A stretch of 6,738 bases of DNA from an uncultured Luteimonas sp. (GTDB taxonomy: Bacteria; Pseudomonadota; Gammaproteobacteria; Xanthomonadales; Xanthomonadaceae). The notes beneath the pieces are model-generated. The model saw nothing but the letters and a program-made list of their open reading frames with translations. It ran no database searches and was not told the origin of the DNA. The stretch covers positions 1 to 6,738 of the forward strand of contig CALLKI010000107.1 in assembly GCA_938008415.1 (NCBI GenBank), read 5' to 3'. Position 1 is the first letter of the stretch. The number at the start of each line of letters is the position of its first letter. Below, in pieces: positions 5,975 through 6,738 of the stretch. Both the position numbers and the translations under genes were made by a program.

Positions 5975-6622
5975 CTAAGGACATGGGAAAAATCCGCGCA
6001 ATTTAAGCACAGTTCCCCCCGCCCGCCCATTCCCTTCGGGGGAGACTGCGGAGGCCAGCGCGGCGGTCAGTTCGCCCAGCGGGGTACCCGGACGCAGGCG
6101 CCACAATCCGGCCACCCCGGCCGCGGCGGCGGCCTGCAGGTCGCTGTCGTTGTCGCCCAGCATCCAGGAGCCTGCAGGGTCGATCCGGAAGCGTTCGATG
6201 GCTGCCAGCAGCATCCCCGGCTTCGGCTTCCGGCAGCCGCAGGCGACCTTCCACTCGCCGAGCCCGGCCTCCGGGTGGTGCGGACAGAAATAGGTGGCCG
6301 CCAGCGGCGCGCCCTCGGCCTCGAAGCGCGCATGCACCCAGCGGGTGTAGCGCTCGAATTCGGGGATGTCGTAGTAGCCGCGGGCGATGCCGGCCTGGTT
6401 GGTGACCACCACCAGCGCATAGCCGGCCGCGCGCGCCGCGCGGGCGAGGTCGAAGATGCCCGGCGTCCACTCGGTCTCTTCGGCGGTGTGCACGTAGCCG
6501 TGGTCGACGTTGATCACGCCGTCGCGGTCGAGGAACAGCACGCGGTGCGGCCCGGGACCGGCCAGGCCGGCCGCTTCCGGCGGCACCGTGATGATCGGCG
6601 CATGGACCGGTGGCACGCTCAC
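5975..6622 (-). CDS. gmhB: D-glycero-D-manno-heptose 1,7-bisphosphate 7-phosphatase (HAD/HisB-like)
   Basis: The protein is 215 residues. GTG 6622 overlaps the upstream TGA as GTGA, with GGAG at 6631-6634, 8 bases before it. The HAD motifs are complete: FLDRDGVIN with nucleophile Asp32 and acid Asp34; VVVTNQAGIARG with Thr74; CRKPKPGM with Lys132/134; and GDNDSD with Asp157 and Asp161. A zinc loop Cys113-x-His115 to Cys128-x-Cys130 is the GmhB/HisB-N hallmark. It removes the C7 phosphate from heptose 1,7-bisphosphate in the cytoplasm, giving heptose 1-phosphate for nucleotide activation. The protein is slightly longer than E. coli GmhB (191 residues), with an extra N-terminal 25 residues and a Gly-rich tail after about residue 190. 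The preceding nucleotidyltransferase supports heptose metabolism over histidine synthesis. Whether it acts on the alpha or beta anomer cannot be told by eye. Confidence 0.88.
   Translation of the reverse strand: MSVPPVHAPIITVPPEAAGLAGPGPHRVLFLDRDGVINVDHGYVHTAEETEWTPGIFDLARAARAAGYALVVVTNQAGIARGYYDIPEFERYTRWVHARFEAEGAPLAATYFCPHHPEAGLGEWKVACGCRKPKPGMLLAAIERFRIDPAGSWMLGDNDSDLQAAAAAGVAGLWRLRPGTPLGELTAALASAVSPEGNGRAGGTVLKLRGFFPCP
5985..6016 (-). promoter_or_regulatory. AT-rich island at the gmhB 3' end (weak internal promoter candidate)
   Basis: A short AT-rich patch stands out in otherwise GC-rich sequence just before the lipoprotein B gene. On the minus strand it contains GGAACT (6011-6016), TTAAATTG and GGATTTTTCC. 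GGAACT resembles an ECF sigma -35 element, but I find no matching -10 at the usual distance, and no good sigma-70 pair either. It may be an internal promoter for the envelope genes downstream, or only the AT-rich end of gmhB. Confidence 0.2.
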
Positions 6623-6738
6623 GCCACCCGCTCCGCGAACATCGCCTGCGCGCGGCTGTAATCCTCGGGCACGCCGATGTCGATGAAGTCGGAGGTGCGC
6701 TCGAACGCCGCCACCTGCCCGGCCGCGCTCCACGGGCG
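6619..6738 (-). CDS. Sugar-1-phosphate nucleotidyltransferase, C-terminal end (partial; HddC-like)
   Basis: Only the last 39 codons plus TGA are inside the window; the rest lies beyond the right edge. The visible residues include FIDIGVPEDYSRAQ. This is the conserved C-terminal end of nucleotidyltransferases such as HddC (heptose 1-phosphate guanylyltransferase) and MurU/RmlA relatives, where the DIG-PEDY segment helps form the sugar-phosphate site. The gene overlaps gmhB by 4 bases (GTGA), so the two are translationally coupled. Because GmhB supplies heptose 1-phosphate, an HddC-type enzyme making GDP-D-glycero-alpha-D-manno-heptose is the best guess. The fragment is too short to exclude another NDP-sugar pyrophosphorylase. 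Confidence is high for the gene being real and family-level correct, moderate for the substrate. Confidence 0.7.
   Translation of the reverse strand, partial: RPWSAAGQVAAFERTSDFIDIGVPEDYSRAQAMFAERVA

Noticed and set aside
1..6738. CRISPR arrays, tRNA/rRNA genes, IS elements, phage or toxin-antitoxin genes
   Set aside because: No spaced direct repeats, tRNA-like cloverleaf, transposase motifs or terminal inverted repeats were seen; coding is nearly continuous with envelope genes.

Overview
The window is GC-rich and compactly coded. It most resembles a gammaproteobacterium of the Xanthomonadaceae/Lysobacteraceae type. Support for this is the codon usage, the gene mix, and the junction of an etfA 3' end with a surface-polysaccharide cluster. 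In Xanthomonas the variable LPS locus is known to lie between metB and etfA. The genus cannot be fixed from this sequence alone.

Layout. The plus strand holds only the last 61 codons of etfA (1-186). After a 22-base convergent gap, everything to the right edge is on the minus strand and reads right to left as one tightly packed run. In order of transcription these are: the last 39 residues of a sugar-1-phosphate nucleotidyltransferase, probably heptose-1-phosphate type (6619-6738); GmhB heptose-bisphosphate phosphatase (5975-6622); a small lipoprotein (5519-5959); a membrane-anchored GT2 glycosyltransferase (4579-5493); a GtrA-family membrane protein (4181-4570); a GT-C polytopic glycosyltransferase (2513-4156); an LTA-synthase/OpgB-like phosphoglycerol transferase (604-2382, or to 2415); and a second small putative lipoprotein (209-607). 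Two junctions are 4-base GTGA overlaps and most of the others are 8-25 bases. The only sizeable gap, about 100-130 bases, lies before the phosphoglycerol transferase.

How the genes may work together (inference). The first two genes would make an activated heptose. The GT2, GtrA and GT-C genes form the classic three-part logic in which a sugar is loaded on undecaprenyl phosphate, flipped across the inner membrane, and transferred to an acceptor in the periplasm. The phosphoglycerol transferase could add glycerol phosphate to the same or another envelope glycan. The two small exported proteins at either end of this block appear to be paralogs of each other (same Cys/Trp/Gly spacing). They are the least explained part of the window and are candidates for accessory subunits of an undescribed envelope-glycan modification system.

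No RNA genes, CRISPR arrays, insertion sequences, transposases or phage genes were seen. The long plus-strand open frames opposite the operon are Arg/His/Gln-rich shadows.
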